From Poteriospumella lacustris (Eukaryota > Sar > Chrysophyceae > Chromulinales > Dinobryaceae): a DNA stretch of 39,672 bases. A program made the translations under genes and the position numbers. Below are positions 37,763 through 39,672 of this stretch, in pieces. How positions within the stretch are numbered: position 1 is the stretch's first letter; every line of letters begins with the position of its first letter. The stretch covers positions 84,153-123,824 of the forward strand of contig SMOI01000080.1 of NCBI GenBank assembly GCA_008000375.1, written 5' to 3'. The notes beneath the pieces were generated by a model that was not told where the DNA came from, did no database searches, and saw nothing but the letters and a program-made list of their open reading frames with translations.

Positions 37763-38238
37763 GCGCGATTCCTTTTGTCCATCTCCAAACGCTGCGTCTC
37801 TTCTTGTAAATGTTTAACTGTGACTCGTCCCTTTAGCGGAGGATGAAGCAACGACAGTGGCCACTGTGCCGGGTCGTCGTCGTGCTGTGGTCTCTCTTCC
37901 TCAAATTATGAAACGCTACTTGTACAGACTTTTTCATGAGTGATGTGTAGTACTTTGGATAGGTGTCGGTGGCGGCGGTACCGCCGTGTCGTCGCTCCAT
38001 TTTCTCTTCGCAGCGGCGGCGACGGCGACGCTGCCGCCGACGGCAGCGACGACCTCGGCGCCTCAGCGTCGTCGACCTCCTTCGCGACCTTCTGTCGTCG
38101 CCTCCGCTTCGAGCCATCCAGCAAAAGCTTTTGATCACGTACAAGCATTGTCTGGAGCGAACCAGCGACCCTTGTGCTGCCTCTCTCTTCGTGGTTTTTG
38201 TGTGCGAGTGATCCTTCTCCAGAAGCCTCGACGTCAGA
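37763..38238. other. Region between U2AF and the mS38 gene
   Basis: 476 bp of GC-rich sequence with trinucleotide CGG/CGC runs (about 37964-38045). Overlapping frames on both strands have low complexity and no family match. It probably holds the U2AF 3' UTR and the mS38 promoter. Confidence 0.4.
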
Positions 38239-38580
38239 ATGCTGCGATCGTTGGTCTCACGAATGACCACCATGAGCCTACGTGCAGGCAATGTCGTCGC
38301 CTCGTCTGCTGCAGTGAAGCTGAGCCAGCCGCTGGCCGTGAGCTCGTCCTCCTTCTCGGTGCTCTTGACGAAGACCCGCTGTGCGTCCCCGTGCCTCACA
38401 TCGTCGGCGTTGACGGCCGTGCCTCGGCTCGCCACTGCCACTCCGCAAACGACCATTTTCACGCATCCCATTCGCCTGAGCAGTACCATGAAGAAGCGGC
38501 GATTGAAGATGAACAAACACAAGTTGAAGAAGCGCCGCAAGGCGCGTCGCATGAACACGAAGGCCTCGCGCGTCGTATAA
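38239..38580 (+). CDS. Mitochondrial small ribosomal subunit protein mS38 (AURKAIP1/Cox24-like)
   Basis: A single exon of 113 aa. The first ~80 residues are Ser/Ala/Arg-rich, without acidic residues, as in a mitochondrial presequence. The C-terminal 30 residues (TMKKRRLKMNKHKLKKRRKA) match the basic KKRRxKMNKHKxxKxRK signature of mS38, the short helix that lies in rRNA at the mitochondrial small-subunit decoding region. Such proteins are conserved only in this tail, so the short length and unconserved leader are normal. It is the second of two plus-strand genes in a row. Confidence 0.88.
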   Translation: MLRSLVSRMTTMSLRAGNVVASSAAVKLSQPLAVSSSSFSVLLTKTRCASPCLTSSALTAVPRLATATPQTTIFTHPIRLSSTMKKRRLKMNKHKLKKRRKARRMNTKASRVV

Positions 38581-38835
38581 ACGAAACGAACCCTTCGTCT
38601 CTCTTTCTGCGTGCCTTCCCCGCGTCTACTTCCCATTCCCCACCCGCTGCCCGCTTCTCACGGGCCGCAGCCGCTGTAAACCCACAAAACGATCGTCTCG
38701 TCCACCCGCCCCGCCCCTCCCCCTTTTGCCACCGCCCCCGCCGCCGCCGAGGGCCCTGCGCCTTCGGTGGACGCCGCGTCCGTTGTCTACGGTGAGTTAC
38801 TTACAGCGACGGAGAATGATGTATGTACAGTGGCG

Positions 38836-39672
38836 CTACAGCGTCGCCTCCAACGCGAGCGCCAGCGGCCGCAGCAGCGTCGCCGCGTCGCGGACGGCGC
38901 GACAATGTTCGAAATAGGCGGCGATCTTGGGCCGCGCGATGGCCTGCAGACAGCGCCGGAGTTGCTCGACGGACGTGACCGTGCCGGGCAGCTGCAGCCG
39001 CCGCACGAGCGACGCGGTGAAGGCGTCGGCCGGCGCGGAGCGCTGCGCGTGGTGGTCGAGCAGCAGCGCGAGCGGCAGCAGCTGCACGAGCGACATGCTC
39101 AGCGTCCCGCGCAGCTTCACGAGCGCCGCCGCGCTGCGACCGTCCGCCGCAGGGCCCGCCAGCCGCGCGAAGTGTCGCTGCAGCGACGCGACGTACGCGT
39201 CGAACAGCGCGTGCAGCCGCGCGACCACCGCGCGCCACGTCGACGCGGGCGCCTCGCCGCTGCCGCCGGCGACGTCGACGTCGACATCGATCGTCGCCAA
39301 CTGTGCGCACAGCGGCGCCAGCGCGGCGTCGGCGGGACCACCGTCGGGCGCGGCCTGGCACAGCGCCAGCAGCAGCCGCTGCCACGTCTCGAGGCCCAAC
39401 GCGACGACGTTCGTCGCCGCCGTCGCGTCGAGCACCGTCACCGTCACCGTCACCGCCACTGTCGCCGTCGCAGTCGTCGCAGTCGCTGCGGCGACGGGCG
39501 GCGGTCGCGCGAGGCCCGGCGGCGGCGGTGACGACGGCGTCGTGGCGGTCGCGTCAGTGCAGCGCTCGGCGGAGGCCGCCGCGGTCGAGGCCCCGCGCCG
39601 CGGCGGCGACGGCGGTGCGAAGGCGCGGGCGGAGCGGCGCGCGGCCGCGAGGAAGGCGCTCGTCGACGCCTG
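38836..39672 (-). CDS. Partial gene, helical protein of unknown function (C-terminal 278 codons)
   Basis: The minus-strand frame is open from the right window edge to TAG at 38836, so the start lies outside the window. The first ~75 visible residues are low-complexity Ala/Pro/Thr/Val. From about 39400 leftward the sequence becomes helical and Leu/Ala-rich with good charge patterning: ETWQRLLLALCQ, then WRAVVARLHALFDAYVASLQRHFARL, and VEQLRRCLQAIARPKIAAYFEH. No motif that I recognise is present. The composition resembles the solenoid gene at 1316-3433, which reflects the shared GC bias and not demonstrable homology. Confidence 0.65.
   Translation of the reverse strand, partial: QASTSAFLAAARRSARAFAPPSPPRRGASTAAASAERCTDATATTPSSPPPPGLARPPPVAAATATTATATVAVTVTVTVLDATAATNVVALGLETWQRLLLALCQAAPDGGPADAALAPLCAQLATIDVDVDVAGGSGEAPASTWRAVVARLHALFDAYVASLQRHFARLAGPAADGRSAAALVKLRGTLSMSLVQLLPLALLLDHHAQRSAPADAFTASLVRRLQLPGTVTSVEQLRRCLQAIARPKIAAYFEHCRAVRDAATLLRPLALALEATL

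Noticed and set aside
37833-38636. A 267-codon minus-strand frame opposite the mS38 gene
   Set aside because: Arg-rich low complexity, and it overlaps the mS38 gene, which has a recognised signature on the plus strand.

Overview
This is nuclear DNA from a eukaryotic microbe. The protein-coding genes have GT-AG introns, mostly 60-74 nt, and eukaryote-specific products: COG6, U2AF small subunit, prefoldin 3, a kinesin-14, an AGC kinase and mS38. A CFAP20-domain protein hints at a lineage that has or had cilia. The Crinkler/RHS-type NTPase and the amoeba-like GH25 lysozyme fit a free-living protist. My best guess is an amoebozoan, held with low confidence. I saw no tRNA, rRNA, snRNA or CRISPR array.

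Layout. 1-7.3 kb: a multi-pass membrane protein (+, open at the left edge), an alpha-solenoid protein (-), a small unknown protein (+) and three-exon COG6 (-). 7.3-15.3 kb is an accessory island. It holds two copies of a hairpin element, a TIR element, and a complete R2-superfamily-like non-LTR retrotransposon (8377-12493). The retrotransposon sits between two identical 250-bp direct repeats, next to the 3' end of a Crinkler-type NTPase gene (-). An older, 5'-truncated copy of the same retroelement lies at the same target position. 15.4-21.3 kb: BolA-like protein (-), a tRNase Z/ELAC1-like protein that has lost nearly all metal ligands (+), an ankyrin protein (-) and a CFAP20-domain protein (+). 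21.4-26.1 kb: an HNH protein (-), a gene-poor stretch with an inverted-repeat element, and ribonucleotide reductase large subunit (-, 3 exons). 26.5-35 kb: prefoldin 3 (+), an Arb2-domain/AGC-kinase fusion (-), and a kinesin-14 with N-terminal ankyrin and WW domains (+). 35.7-39.7 kb: GH25 lysozyme (-), U2AF small subunit (+), mitochondrial ribosomal protein mS38 (+), and an unidentified gene running off the right edge (-).

The genes are mostly unrelated housekeeping genes, arranged in divergent and convergent pairs with strands nearly alternating. Functional themes include Golgi and cytoskeletal traffic (COG6, kinesin), RNA processing (U2AF, degenerate tRNase Z), mitochondrial function (BolA, mS38) and nucleotide synthesis (RNR). 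The best candidates for something undescribed are four: the retroelement/Crinkler target relationship, the Arb2-kinase fusion, the tRNase Z pseudoenzyme, and the ankyrin-WW-kinesin-14 architecture. All exon boundaries are my own reading from frame, splice consensus and family similarity. No transcript data were available.
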